From: Parabacteroides acidifaciens
GTDB taxonomy: Bacteria; Bacteroidota; Bacteroidia; Bacteroidales; Tannerellaceae
Assembly: GCF_003363715.1 (NCBI RefSeq)
Contig: NZ_QREV01000022.1
Location: 1-53,564 of the forward strand
DNA length: 53,564 nucleotides
Direction: 5' to 3'
Under the pieces are notes generated by a model. It was not told where the DNA came from, ran no database searches, and saw nothing but the letters and a program-made list of their open reading frames with translations. The position numbers were made by a program, and so were the translations under genes. This document shows, one piece after another, positions 42,597 through 52,255 of this stretch (positions are counted from its first letter, which is position 1; each line of letters starts with the position of its first letter).

Positions 42597-44012
42597 TTAT
42601 TCTTCGAACTCTTTCGGCAAGTTGACCAGATAGAGCCGGTGAGTCGCACGTGTAAAGGCAGTGTAGAGCCAGCGATAAAAATCTTCGCCCAGCATCTCCT
42701 CGGTGATGTAGCCGATATCCAGGAAAACGTTCATCCATTGTCCGCCCTGTGCCTTGTGACAGGTGACGGCATAGGCAAACTTGACTTGCAGGACGTTGTA
42801 GTGCGGGTCGGCTTTCATCTTTTTCATCTTGCCCGCCTTTGTCGGTATGTCGTCGTAATCTTCAAGGATGGTGTAAAACAGTTTGTCGTTCATCTCTTTC
42901 GGTAGTGCAGGCGCGTCTGTCTGCAACGTGTCGAGCAGGATTTTGACATCCATCTCGAGATCGTAGTCCTGAAAACGGACCAGTACGTCTGCGAAGCGGA
43001 AACCGTAAAGCTCGTACGTCCTTCGTACGCGGAGCACCTGCACGATCTCGCCGTTCGCGATAAAGTCCATCTCCTTGCAATCCGCCGTCCAGAAATAGTT
43101 GTTTTTGGCCACCATCAGGCGGTCGCCGGACGAAAGTTCCTCCTCGCGGTAGAGGATACGGTTACGGATGCCGTTATTATATATGGTAGCCCTCTTATTG
43201 GAGCGGGAGATGATCATGGTATCCTCGATTCCATCCCGGCTGTAGGCGGAAGATATCTCTTCGATCAGTTCGTCTCCGTTCACCTTCCTGAAGTCGGTAA
43301 AGCCTTTCAGCCGGAGCTTGGGAAATATTTCCACCGCATCGTTCCGTAAGGCGTCCCTGAGGCGGGTGGCATTGAACAGGATTCCGGAGTCTTCACTTTG
43401 GCGGACCACCTGGGTAAGCGTGATTTCCTCTACTTTCAGATTGTATCCCTGCAGGACTTGCCGGCTGAGAGCGGGGCTTTCGGACTGCATGACAGGAGGG
43501 AGCTGCGCCACGTCGCCCATCAGGATCAGCCGGCAGTTCTCGCCGGAGTAGACATATTGGATCAGGTCGTCCAACAGACGTCCCGTTCCGAAGACGAACG
43601 AGTCCAACCCGTCGTTGGCGATCATGGAGGCTTCGTCAACGATGAATAACGTGTCTTTGTGCAGGTTGTCAGCCGGATGGAAGCCTGTCGGTTCGTTGGA
43701 GAACGCTTTCTGGCGGTATATTTTTTTATGGATCGTGTAGGCTTTCTGTCCGGCATAACCGGAAAAGACCTTTGCCGCCCGCCCGGTCGGAGCCAGAAGA
43801 ATACTTTTTTGCTTGAGTTCCGCCATCGTCTTCACCAGTGCGCCGACCAGCGAAGTTTTTCCCGTTCCTGCATATCCTTTTAGCAATAGCAGCGAATCCG
43901 TCTCTTCCGAAAGCAGGAAATCAGTCAGCCTGTTTAATGCTAAAAACTGGTCTTCGGTCGGATTATATGGGAAATTTTGTGTAATTTGGCGGCTTAAATA
44001 ACTATTTATCAT
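42597..44012 (-). CDS. RecD-like ATP-dependent DNA helicase (AAA_30/UvrD_C_2)
   Basis: 471 residues. Superfamily 1 helicase: Walker A GYAGTGKTSL (about 45-54), Walker B FIVDEASMI, an arginine-bearing motif in LTQVVRQSED and the C-terminal block FAYAVTCHKAQGGQWMNVFLD with AFTRATHRLYLVNLP. Like short RecD2 proteins of Bacteroidetes it lacks the long N-terminal region. Its partner proteins are not nearby. Its start region faces the gene at 44106 across a 93-base gap. Confidence 0.9.
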   Translation of the reverse strand: MINSYLSRQITQNFPYNPTEDQFLALNRLTDFLLSEETDSLLLLKGYAGTGKTSLVGALVKTMAELKQKSILLAPTGRAAKVFSGYAGQKAYTIHKKIYRQKAFSNEPTGFHPADNLHKDTLFIVDEASMIANDGLDSFVFGTGRLLDDLIQYVYSGENCRLILMGDVAQLPPVMQSESPALSRQVLQGYNLKVEEITLTQVVRQSEDSGILFNATRLRDALRNDAVEIFPKLRLKGFTDFRKVNGDELIEEISSAYSRDGIEDTMIISRSNKRATIYNNGIRNRILYREEELSSGDRLMVAKNNYFWTADCKEMDFIANGEIVQVLRVRRTYELYGFRFADVLVRFQDYDLEMDVKILLDTLQTDAPALPKEMNDKLFYTILEDYDDIPTKAGKMKKMKADPHYNVLQVKFAYAVTCHKAQGGQWMNVFLDIGYITEEMLGEDFYRWLYTAFTRATHRLYLVNLPKEFEE

Positions 44013-44063
44013 TTTGATCGCAATAATTTTCGCGATAAAGGTAGTGTATTAAATATTCTTTTT

Positions 44064-44071
44064 TAAATTTG
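44064..44071 (+). promoter_or_regulatory. -7 element of the 44106 gene
   Basis: TAAATTTG, 34 bases before the ATG; no clear -33 TTG. Confidence 0.35.
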
Positions 44072-44105
44072 CCGAACGAAATAAATTCAAAAAACAATAT
44101 AAACC

Positions 44106-44735
44106 ATGAAAGTTACATTAAAGATTTTATTGGCTGTGGCAGTATTACTGCTTGTGTACATGTGTTACAGAAGTATTATGGGTCCGATCGAGTTTAAAGA
44201 AGAAAGGGATCGTCGTGAAACTTTAATCAAGGCGCGCCTGATCGATATCCGTAAGGCTCAGATCGAGTATAAGAACCTTCACAAGGTGCACGCAGCAAAT
44301 TTCGATGAACTGAGTAAGTTCTTAAAAAACGAGAAAATACCGTTCTTGATTAAGGAAGGTGTATTGACTGACGAACAGCTCGAGAAAGGTATGACAGAAA
44401 AAGAAGCCGTGAAGAAAGGTTTGATCAGACGTGATACCAACTGGGTAACTGCAGTGGATACATTGTTTGGTAGCAGTTATAATGTAGACGACATGCGTAA
44501 CGTGCCGGGAACAAGCGTGCAGTTCTCAATGGATACGGCTACACTGACTTCCGGTTCCGGATATACAGTGAAAGTATTCCAGTGCGGTGTTCTGTATGAC
44601 GACTATCTGGGCGATCTGGACAAACAGTTGGTTTACAACTTGAAGGATAAAGCCGAAAAGATGAACAAATATCCGGGTCTGCGTGTCGGTTCTATTGAAG
44701 AAATCAATAACAACGCAGGTAACTGGGAAGATTAA
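44106..44735 (+). CDS. Membrane-anchored conserved protein of unknown function
   Basis: 209 residues. One N-terminal membrane helix (ILLAVAVLLLVYMCY) and a soluble domain rich in Lys and Glu (RRETLIKARLIDIRKAQIEYKNLH, then FDELSKFLKN) with a beta-rich end. The start of the soluble part resembles pilin-like or type II secretion pseudopilin helices, but there is no prepilin cleavage site. First gene of a unit with DUF3822 and rsmD (9-base gap). Widespread in Bacteroidales; function unknown. Confidence 0.75.
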   Translation: MKVTLKILLAVAVLLLVYMCYRSIMGPIEFKEERDRRETLIKARLIDIRKAQIEYKNLHKVHAANFDELSKFLKNEKIPFLIKEGVLTDEQLEKGMTEKEAVKKGLIRRDTNWVTAVDTLFGSSYNVDDMRNVPGTSVQFSMDTATLTSGSGYTVKVFQCGVLYDDYLGDLDKQLVYNLKDKAEKMNKYPGLRVGSIEEINNNAGNWED

Positions 44736-44744
44736 TGACAGCCT

Positions 44745-45572
44745 ATGGCTATCGACGTATCTGATAAGTTAACAGCAGATTATTCGGAAAGTTATATAAT
44801 GTCCATCCGGCTTCGGTCGGGTGGACTTTCTTTTTCCGCATACAGTCCTTCGGTGAGCGAAAGTTTCTTGTATAGAGACGTTGAGTTTGACCGGGCTAAA
44901 CCGTATTTCTCTTCCCTGAAGGAATGTTTCTTCGAGAATGATTTCCTGACCTGGTCTTATAAGCAGGTCAATGTGCTTTGTGCATCTCCCCAATATACGC
45001 TTGTCCCGAAAGAAGTCTTTCTGGAAAAGCAGAAAGCGGAGTTGTTGGCGTTTACTTTTTCCTCGCCGGAAGGGCATTGTCTGAGTAATGAACTGAAAGA
45101 CGAGCAGGCCGAACTGATATTCGGAGTAGATGAGGAAGTCTATGAGTTTTGTTCCCGCTCGTTGATCAACCCCCGTTTCGTTCATCATGTCACCCCGCTG
45201 CTTTCTTTGTGGAAGAAGCAGAGCCGTACGCGCCTGCCACGCCAGTTGTATGCCGTGTTGCATCGCCGGAGGATGGATGTGGCATGCTATGCACAAGGGA
45301 ACCTGCTTTTCGTCAACTCGTTCGAGTATGAACATCCGGACGATATTTTATATTATATATTATATGTATGGAAGCAGACCGGAATGGATCAGCAAAAAGA
45401 TCAGTTGCGCCTTTTCGGTGAAGCAGCCTTGCGCAGCAATATCACGAATACGTTGCGGAATTATTTACAATATATTGATCCGCTGGAGATTCCTTCCGAA
45501 GCCTATCTTATGGGGCCGGAGGTGATACTGGCTCCGTTGGATCTAATTGCCTTATCATTATGCGAATTATAA
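44745..45572 (+). CDS. DUF3822-family protein
   Basis: 275 residues. Matches the DUF3822 pattern of Bacteroidetes in length, in place before rsmD, and in blocks such as MSIRLRSGGLSFSAYSP, LVPKEVFLE, NLLFVNSFEYEHPDDILYYI LYVWKQ and LFGEAALRSNI. The actin-like ATPase fold has been suggested for this family, but no nucleotide motif is plain here. Its end overlaps the start of rsmD by 13 bases, so translation is probably coupled. Confidence 0.8.
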   Translation: MAIDVSDKLTADYSESYIMSIRLRSGGLSFSAYSPSVSESFLYRDVEFDRAKPYFSSLKECFFENDFLTWSYKQVNVLCASPQYTLVPKEVFLEKQKAELLAFTFSSPEGHCLSNELKDEQAELIFGVDEEVYEFCSRSLINPRFVHHVTPLLSLWKKQSRTRLPRQLYAVLHRRRMDVACYAQGNLLFVNSFEYEHPDDILYYILYVWKQTGMDQQKDQLRLFGEAALRSNITNTLRNYLQYIDPLEIPSEAYLMGPEVILAPLDLIALSLCEL

Positions 45573-46117
45573 GTGGAATATACGGACGGCGTCGTTTTGA
45601 TGTCCCGTCTACGTTCAGTGCCCGTCCGACGACGGACTTTGCCAAAGAGAATATCTTCAATGTTATTTCCAACCATATCGACTTTGAAGGGTTGGATGCG
45701 CTCGACCTGTTTGCCGGAACGGGGAGTATCTCGTTTGAGCTGCTTTCACGCGAATGTCGCAGCGTGACGGCTGTCGAGAAGAACAATGCGCATGCCTCTT
45801 TTATCGCCAAAGTAGCCAAGGAATTGAAAACGGAATCGTTGCACCTGATTCGGGGCGATGTCTTCCGTTATCTGCATTCCGCCCCGGCAAAGAGCTTTGA
45901 TTTTATTTTTGCCGATCCACCTTATGCTTTAAAAGAATTGCCGGAAGTGCCGGGATTGGTTTTTGAACGTGACTTGTTGCGTGACGGAGGAGTCTTCGTG
46001 ATGGAGCATCCGAAGACAAATGACTTCTCCGGTTTGCCTTACTTCTACCAGCACCGTGTCTATGGCTCGGTGAACTTTTCTATATTTATCAAAGAAGAGG
46101 AGAAAAGAGACGCATAA
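45560..46117 (+). CDS. rsmD: 16S rRNA (guanine(966)-N(2))-methyltransferase
   Basis: 185 residues. SAM-dependent enzyme: MRIISGIYGRRRFDVP at the N-terminus, RPTTDFAKENIFNVI, SAM-binding DLFAGTGSISFELLSR, and the catalytic FADPPYAL. Methylates G966 of 16S rRNA. It ends inside the 3' end of the converging cls gene, an overlap of 29 bases. Confidence 0.93.
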   Translation: MRIISGIYGRRRFDVPSTFSARPTTDFAKENIFNVISNHIDFEGLDALDLFAGTGSISFELLSRECRSVTAVEKNNAHASFIAKVAKELKTESLHLIRGDVFRYLHSAPAKSFDFIFADPPYALKELPEVPGLVFERDLLRDGGVFVMEHPKTNDFSGLPYFYQHRVYGSVNFSIFIKEEEKRDA

Positions 46118-47534
46118 ACGACTCGGCTAAGCGTTGCTTGCGCGGGCGTTTGAGCCAGCGTGACGGGACCAGTCTTTCGCAGCTGTGCATGTCGTGCATG
46201 AATACCTTTTTCATCTGCCGGGCAAAGGAAGGTTGGTAAACAAATGCATTGATCTCGAAGTTGTGTTCGAAACTGCGGAAGTCCATATTGGCGGAACCGA
46301 TGCAAGTGAGCGCATCGTCCGTCACTAACAACTTTGAATGCAGGAATCCCGGTTTATAGAAATAAACCTTTACGCCCGCCTTTACCATTTCATCGATAAA
46401 AGAATGTGTTGCCATGTTTGCCGTGCGCGTGTCCGAGCGTTTGGGAAGCATCAGGCGTACGTCCACGCCACCTAAGGCTGCTATCTGCAAAGCCTGGTTG
46501 AGTCCTTCGGTCGGCAGGAAATAGGGCGTTTGGATAAATACATACTTCTTGGCGTTGGCAATCGTGAAGATGGCGGCCTGCAGCAATGTGCGCCATTGCC
46601 CGACGGGGCCGCTGGTGCATATCTGCATGATGTTGTCATCCGAATAGACCGGGACGAGCGGATAATATATCTTATCGTTCAGAAGTTTCTTGCTGACTAC
46701 GTACCAGTCGATCAGGAAAGCAGCCTGCAATCCGTGTACACCTCTTCCTGTGATCTTGAAATGTGTGTCCCGCCATGTTCCCCAATCCGTTCCTTTCGTG
46801 TAACGGTCTGCAATGTTCATGCCACCCATAAAACCTACTTTGCCGTCTATGACGACAATCTTCCGGTGGTTCCGGTAGTTCACCTTGCTGGTCAGGACCG
46901 GGAACGCTACTTTCAGGAAGGCGTTAACTTCGATACCTGCATCCTTCATCTCATTGAAGAACTTATCTTTTACTTTCCAGCAGCCCACATCGTCGTAGAG
47001 GAGACGTACTTCGACGCCCTCCCGTGCCTTTTCCATTAACAACGTCTTTACTTTGTTCCCGATCTCATCATCGCAGAAAATGTAGTATTGGATATGGATG
47101 TGATGTGTTGCCTTGGCAAGCTCTTCCAGCAAGTCGCGAAACTTGTCCGTCCCGTTCGTATAGATCGTGATGTTGCTACCGTAGAGCAGGGACGACTGGT
47201 TGCTGTTTGTCAATAGCGTGACTAATGGCTGGTAGGGGGCGGGGACAGAGCAGCTGTCCTGTGGGAGTTTCCCTCCCTGAGGCCGTTTCATGATGCGCTT
47301 GTAGGTGCGGCGCGAGATGATACGCTGTTTCCGGTTGTCCTGCCCGAAGAAGAAATAGAAGATGATCCCGACGCCGGGGGCAAGTAGCAGTACGACTACC
47401 CAGGGAATCGTTTTCAGCGGGTTCCGGTTTTCAGTGATGATAACCAGCACCAGTCCCAGAATAGTGACGCAATATAATATGATAAATATTATCCCCACTA
47501 TCCATTGTATATGTATGTGTATAAGTGCCAGCAT
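46089..47534 (-). CDS. cls: Cardiolipin synthase
   Basis: 481 residues. Two N-terminal membrane helices, the second beginning IPWVVVLLLAPGVGIIFYFFFG, then a phospholipase D fold with two HKD motifs: NHRKIVVIDGKVGFMGG and HSKLLVTDDALTCIGSAN. Joins two phosphatidylglycerol molecules, or uses phosphatidylethanolamine, to make cardiolipin at the inner membrane. The 3' end overlaps the end of rsmD on the opposite strand. Confidence 0.95.
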   Translation of the reverse strand: MLALIHIHIQWIVGIIFIILYCVTILGLVLVIITENRNPLKTIPWVVVLLLAPGVGIIFYFFFGQDNRKQRIISRRTYKRIMKRPQGGKLPQDSCSVPAPYQPLVTLLTNSNQSSLLYGSNITIYTNGTDKFRDLLEELAKATHHIHIQYYIFCDDEIGNKVKTLLMEKAREGVEVRLLYDDVGCWKVKDKFFNEMKDAGIEVNAFLKVAFPVLTSKVNYRNHRKIVVIDGKVGFMGGMNIADRYTKGTDWGTWRDTHFKITGRGVHGLQAAFLIDWYVVSKKLLNDKIYYPLVPVYSDDNIMQICTSGPVGQWRTLLQAAIFTIANAKKYVFIQTPYFLPTEGLNQALQIAALGGVDVRLMLPKRSDTRTANMATHSFIDEMVKAGVKVYFYKPGFLHSKLLVTDDALTCIGSANMDFRSFEHNFEINAFVYQPSFARQMKKVFMHDMHSCERLVPSRWLKRPRKQRLAESFMRLFSPLL

Positions 47535-47690
47535 TCCGGATGTTTCTGTTTCTGTCAGTATGTTGTAATTTGTAAAGATAGGAAGCTAAAACGGAAATAG
47601 CAAATGCTAAAGCATTGTTTTTGTAACCTATATAGGGGAAACATTGTTTAATCTTTACTACTTTTGCCGCCATTAAATATTGAACAGGTT

Positions 47691-48284
47691 ATGATTACTT
47701 ATATTATTATCGGGATTACGGTTGTCGTGTCCTACATCTGCTTCGGCAACCAGGAGTTGTTCCGGAAGTTGGCTTTCATCCCTTACCGCACGGTTCATAA
47801 TCATGAATGGTACAGGCTGATCACACATGGCTTTGTGCATGCCGACATGACACACTTGCTTGTGAACATGTTTACCTTCTGGTCGTTCGGGACGTATATG
47901 GAGAGTGCTTTCCGTTATATGGGACTCGGTACGGGCGGTTACTTGGGACTGTACTTCGGTGGAATGGTCGCAGCTTCGATTTACGACCTGATCCGCCGTC
48001 GCAATGATCCTTATTACGTCTCGATAGGAGCTTCGGGAGCAGTTTCGGCTGTTCTGTTTTCCTCTATCTTATTAAACCCTTGGGGGAAGATTCTGTTTTT
48101 TGCCGTGCTGCCGATACCGGGTATTATCTTCGGTGTGCTTTATCTGGCCTATTGCCAGTATATGGCGAAGCGGGCAGGTGATAACATCAATCATAATGCC
48201 CACTTCTACGGTGCACTCTACGGTTTGATTTATCCCGTCCTCCTCGAGCCGTCACTCCTTCGGGTTTTCCTTTCTCACTTCTGA
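47691..48284 (+). CDS. Rhomboid-family intramembrane serine protease
   Basis: 197 residues with six membrane segments. The catalytic Ser is in SIGASGAVSAVLF and the His in NHNAHFYGALYGL; HGFVHADMTHLLVNMFTFWSFG is the family HxxxN region. The ATG at 47691 is used: the earlier TTG start overlaps the -7 box TACTTTTG (47659-47666). Cleaves membrane proteins inside the bilayer; substrates unknown. Confidence 0.92.
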   Translation: MITYIIIGITVVVSYICFGNQELFRKLAFIPYRTVHNHEWYRLITHGFVHADMTHLLVNMFTFWSFGTYMESAFRYMGLGTGGYLGLYFGGMVAASIYDLIRRRNDPYYVSIGASGAVSAVLFSSILLNPWGKILFFAVLPIPGIIFGVLYLAYCQYMAKRAGDNINHNAHFYGALYGLIYPVLLEPSLLRVFLSHF

Positions 48285-48340
48285 CAATGGCATATTGAAA
48301 ACGTCCTGTCCTTTGACGAAAAAGATGCTGTCCATTTATA

Positions 48341-48382
48341 TAAAAGATGCCGCCCTTTCTGAGAAAAGGACGGCATCTTTTT
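48341..48382. terminator. Bidirectional terminator between rhomboid and outer-membrane barrel genes
   Basis: AAAGATGCCG and CGGCATCTTT pair, with inner CCTTT/AAAGG, and A/T tracts on both sides. Confidence 0.8.
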
Positions 48383-48394
48383 GAAACGGATTTA

Positions 48395-51202
48395 TTAGAA
48401 CCTTCCACCCGGGCCACCATGGCGCGGGCCTCTTCCGCCCGGTCCCTGTACGTCGTTCATGCTGGCACCACCTTTAAAGACGCTGAAGCGGTAGATGAGA
48501 TGCACCATAAAGTAGCTGCTTAGCGTGTTATACTCCGTATCCTGCGTATAGCTGGCGGTTACGCTGCGAGAGATATTGCTGCGTTGTTTCAGGATATCGT
48601 ATATCTTGAAACGAAGCGTTGCCTGCTTCCCTTTCAGGAATGATTTGGAGGCGGAGGCATTCCATAGCACTTCCTTTTGCTTGAATCCGTCTGAATATCC
48701 GGAGTTTGTCGACCAGGTGATGTCGCTTTCAACCTTGAAATCGAGCGGGAGGTAGATTGTAGTTGTCCCCCCCAGCCCATAGTTGAAAGCGTTCAGATCA
48801 CTTTGTCCCTGAAGTGAGTTCTGCGTCCCGTTGTAGCGGATGTTGCCGTTCAGTCCAAGGTCCAGATAGTCGGAACGGAAGTCGATACCGGCGCGTTCCA
48901 TCAAAACAAGGTTCTTATTCGTATTCTTTTCGTCGTTGATGAACCCGTTACTGTTGGCATAAGAGCCCATCGTCATCGAGTTGATCGAGAATTTCCGGTT
49001 CTTGAGCGGGGTGTTGAACAGGATGCGGAGGTTACCGTTGTAATTTCCGTTCACGTTGTCATACGTCGTCATTTTCTTACCGGTATTTCCGACATAGACG
49101 GATTTGTTGACGATGTCATTGATTATATAGTTGAAGTTCAACATCATCATCATAGCCGTTTGCTTCTCAGGTATGAACTTCTGGAAGCGGGCGGACAGGT
49201 TGTTTGTATAGGTCGGTTTCAAGTCCGGATTACCCATTGTCGTGTTCAGCGGGTCGGATATATCGGCAACGGGCTGTAACTGCGTCATACTGGGCTGGCT
49301 GGTCCGGCCGCGGTAGTTAATGCGGAGATTTGTCCGTTTGTCGAACTTGTAGTTGAAGCGAACCATCGGTGAGAGGTTCACAACGTTGCGCGACAGTTTG
49401 GATAGTGTCGTGTCACCTACGAAATTCTCACTTGTGCTGTGTGACGGGTCCACTGTCAGACCGACCGTGTAATCGTATTTGGCACGGACTGCCTTGAATG
49501 CAAGGCTGACCTGCTGGTTGATGAAGTTATTCCGGTAGCTCTTGCTGTAGGCCGTATCGAGCAGATTATAGTCGTCGCTGCCCTCTTCCCGCGTGTAGGA
49601 GTTTTTCAGTGACTCCTGTTTGTTCTGGCGGATGCTGTAGGTCGCCTGGATAAAGTTGTTATGCCCGATCGGTTCCACCCAGGAAAGGTAAGCCCGGTAG
49701 TTGTAGCCTTTATTGTCGTAGCGGAAACGCTGGTCAATCAATTCGTTTTCCTGTCCGGCGGCCATCATCATGTATTCCGTATTGGAATAGTTCAGTCCCT
49801 TATTATAGGAATCGCTTGCGCCTCCCGAGAGAGAGCCGCTGAAGACACGTCCTTCACTGTTCAGCTTCCGGCTGAATTCGAGTGTGGCATTGACATTGTA
49901 GCCTTCGCCATCGGAGAGGTAGTCCGATTCGCCGACGTTGACTGTGTCTCGCAGGCCGTTCAAGGTGTTGAAGCGGCTTCCCTCGCGGCTATGGCTGTTG
50001 CTGTAGCTGAAGTTCGGACGGAAGATGATTTGGGTGAGCGAGTCCGGCTTCCATTCCATACGGATGTCAGCGGCCACATTGTCGCTCCGAGTGTTGCTGT
50101 TGTTGTTTTCATTATAAAAAGAGGTGCTGTCGCCGGGCAAGATATTCTGCCGGTTACTTTTGCTGATAGCATCGTTGTCGGAATGGGAATACCGGAGGTT
50201 GCCGCCGACGGTCAGTTTCGGATTGAACTCTTTACTGAAGTTGAGGCCGATATTGCCGGAAGTCGTGATACCGTTGCCGGCTCCGCCACCGCCCCGCCTG
50301 CCGCGCGGTCCGCCCATTCCTGAAAACATGGTGGAAGCAAGATCCGAGAATCCCATATTGTTCGTATTGTTGATACCTCCCATCAAGGTCAACTGGTCGT
50401 TGTTGATAAAGCGGTTCACCATGAAGTTCCCCTCATACCGGTCCTCGCTGCCGTAGCCGGCAAAAGCGTTCCCGAACCAGCCCTGTTTCATCCCGGGCTT
50501 GACAGTCAGGTTGATGACGGTCTCTTCATCGCCGTCGTCGAATCCGGTCATCCGGGCCATATCGCTCAGTCTGTCCAATACCTGTACTTTGTCGATCATT
50601 TTTGACGGCAGGTTCTTGGAAGCTACTTTCGGGTCGTCGGAGAAGAACTCCTTCCCGTCGATCAGCACTTTTTTGATCTCTTTTCCGTTGACGGTGATTT
50701 TCCCGTCACTGTCTATTTCCACGCCCGGCATTTTCTTTAGCAAATCTTCCAGCATGGAACCTTCCGTTACCTTATAAGAGTCGGCATTATATTCCATCGT
50801 ATCGTTGCGCACCGTCACTTCCGGGGCTTTCCCGATCACGACTGCTTCACCCAGTTGGATCGCTCCGTCGCTCAAGGCGAGTTTACCCAATTTGACCGGA
50901 TTTGTCTTTCCCGTAATCTGCAGGGGTTGATAAAGCGGATCGAATCCGACAAACGATACGTGCAGCAGATAGCTGCCGTTTTTAATATTCTTAAGAGTGA
51001 AAGCCCCGTTACGTGAAGTCGCGACACCTCCGACCATCGAACTGTCTTTTACGCTAAGCAAACGAACCGTCGCCTGTTCGATCGGTTCATTAGTCCCCTC
51101 CTCAACCACCGCTCCGGTGATATCTACGCCGCCGCGCTGTGCGTATGCCGGCATAGTCAACAGAATTAAAAACAGAATTGCAAAATACCTTCCCAGTTTC
51201 AT
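48395..51202 (-). CDS. Outer-membrane beta-barrel protein with carboxypeptidase-like domain
   Basis: 935 residues, signal peptide ending PAYAQ. Residues 25-115 form a CarboxypepD-regulatory-like domain (GAVVEEGTNEPIEQATVRLL, GAFTLKNIKNGSYLLHVSFVG), then a plug-like region (EDLLKKMPGVEIDSDGKITV NGKEI) and a large barrel of the OMP_b-brl_3 type. It resembles TonB-dependent receptors but there is no SusD partner or TonB box that I can identify. A Gly-rich tract (MGGPRGRRGGGGAGNG) lies in the barrel, and the tail is Gly/Pro/Arg-rich (GPGGRGPRHGGPGGRF), odd for a barrel protein, whose last strand should end the chain. Substrate unknown; perhaps export or uptake of a peptide or metal. Confidence 0.85.
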   Translation of the reverse strand: MKLGRYFAILFLILLTMPAYAQRGGVDITGAVVEEGTNEPIEQATVRLLSVKDSSMVGGVATSRNGAFTLKNIKNGSYLLHVSFVGFDPLYQPLQITGKTNPVKLGKLALSDGAIQLGEAVVIGKAPEVTVRNDTMEYNADSYKVTEGSMLEDLLKKMPGVEIDSDGKITVNGKEIKKVLIDGKEFFSDDPKVASKNLPSKMIDKVQVLDRLSDMARMTGFDDGDEETVINLTVKPGMKQGWFGNAFAGYGSEDRYEGNFMVNRFINNDQLTLMGGINNTNNMGFSDLASTMFSGMGGPRGRRGGGGAGNGITTSGNIGLNFSKEFNPKLTVGGNLRYSHSDNDAISKSNRQNILPGDSTSFYNENNNSNTRSDNVAADIRMEWKPDSLTQIIFRPNFSYSNSHSREGSRFNTLNGLRDTVNVGESDYLSDGEGYNVNATLEFSRKLNSEGRVFSGSLSGGASDSYNKGLNYSNTEYMMMAAGQENELIDQRFRYDNKGYNYRAYLSWVEPIGHNNFIQATYSIRQNKQESLKNSYTREEGSDDYNLLDTAYSKSYRNNFINQQVSLAFKAVRAKYDYTVGLTVDPSHSTSENFVGDTTLSKLSRNVVNLSPMVRFNYKFDKRTNLRINYRGRTSQPSMTQLQPVADISDPLNTTMGNPDLKPTYTNNLSARFQKFIPEKQTAMMMMLNFNYIINDIVNKSVYVGNTGKKMTTYDNVNGNYNGNLRILFNTPLKNRKFSINSMTMGSYANSNGFINDEKNTNKNLVLMERAGIDFRSDYLDLGLNGNIRYNGTQNSLQGQSDLNAFNYGLGGTTTIYLPLDFKVESDITWSTNSGYSDGFKQKEVLWNASASKSFLKGKQATLRFKIYDILKQRSNISRSVTASYTQDTEYNTLSSYFMVHLIYRFSVFKGGASMNDVQGPGGRGPRHGGPGGRF

Positions 51203-51333
51203 AACTTTTGTTTTATCTTATCTGATATTAAGTACGAAAAGATAGACGCGGAAGCCTCCCGGAAGTTTAACAAGACTTGGGCGGATTTTGATTTATTAAC
51301 GAATAAGTGTTTCATTCGGCCAGCAGGAAACTT

Positions 51334-51417
51334 GTTAATGAGGACGTCATTAATATTTTTGCCACCCTCGAAAATATTGATGGGGGCGTCGGAAACATTT
51401 ATGAGGGTGTCGAAAAT
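51334..51417. repeat. Array D: four 21-bp units
   Basis: Units at 51334-51354, 51355-51375, 51376-51396 and 51397-51417, exactly 21 bp each and adjacent. Unit 4 reads ATTTATGAGGGTGTCGAAAA; units 1 and 3 differ by substitutions, and unit 2 carries the inverted core CCACCCTC. Open as heptapeptides on both strands, but not part of a gene. Confidence 0.8.
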
Positions 51418-51431
51418 AGACTCCCTGCTGA

Positions 51432-51983
51432 TTAAAAGATAAAAGCGAGAAGCGGCAAATAGTCTTTTAAACTGTGACGGAGTATTTTTAAAGCCTGTGA
51501 TATTCTATACTCGACGGTTTTTATGGATATACCGAGTCTATCGGCTATCTGTGCGTTTGTCTTTTCTCCGAAACGGCTAAGTATGAATGTATCCCGGTAA
51601 GTCTCCGGCAGGTCGTCTATGGCTTTCCTGATATTTGCAGTCAGTTCGTTGACAAAATAGTAGTCCGGATCTTCAAACTGATCTTTGATTTTTTCATAAA
51701 TCTGGTTATGGATGCGTTCATGATACTGGTTTTTCTTGATTGCATTCAAGCAGCGGTGTTTAGTGGAAATAAACAGATAAGATTTCAAGGACGTCTCAAT
51801 TACGAGATTTTCTTTCGTCTCCCAGATGAAGAGCATGAGTTCCTGAACAAGTTCTTCCGAATCATCATCGGAAATATATTGGGAGGCATATTCACAAAGT
51901 GGTGAGTAATACTTGACAAATAGTTGTTTGTAAGCATCTTCATCCCCTTTTTGTAATAAAGTTATCAGATCATTCTCTTCCAT
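51432..51983 (-). CDS. ECF-type RNA polymerase sigma-70 factor
   Basis: 183 residues. Region 2 (DAYKQLFVKYYSPLCEYASQ, then EELVQELMLFIWETKENL) and region 4 (IDDLPETYRDTFILSRFGEKTNAQIADRLGISIKTVEYRISQALKIL) are intact. Sigma factors of this group in Bacteroidetes are usually held by a FecR-like anti-sigma factor and control transporter genes. Here the FecR gene is divergent, 272 bases away by the chosen start, rather than directly downstream. A -7 box TACATTTG (minus strand 52040-52033) lies 50 bases before the ATG. Confidence 0.93.
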   Translation of the reverse strand: MEENDLITLLQKGDEDAYKQLFVKYYSPLCEYASQYISDDDSEELVQELMLFIWETKENLVIETSLKSYLFISTKHRCLNAIKKNQYHERIHNQIYEKIKDQFEDPDYYFVNELTANIRKAIDDLPETYRDTFILSRFGEKTNAQIADRLGISIKTVEYRISQALKILRHSLKDYLPLLAFIF

Positions 51984-52200
51984 ATCCCTCTACCATATGA
52001 ATTAAAAATTACGTTTTTTCATAATCTTTGGACAAATGTAGGAAAAAAACAGATAGATTACCATGTCGGGTTATATCTTCCAGGTCAACAGTACCAAAAT
52101 TTGCGTTCATTTTTTCTTAAAATCGATGTAGTTGGCTATTCCTCTATTGATTTGTTATTTTTTTTAAAGATATAATTCGGTCAAAGTAAAAATTCCGGAA

Positions 52201-52208
52201 TATTTTTG
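52201..52208 (+). promoter_or_regulatory. -7 element of the FecR gene
   Basis: TATTTTTG matches TAnnTTTG, 48 bases before the ATG at 52256. No clear TTG at -33, so an alternative sigma factor could also be used. Confidence 0.4.
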
Positions 52209-52255
52209 CAAAACTGTTTAGGGTGACTCCTCTTGGCATTTGTCGTATATATAGA

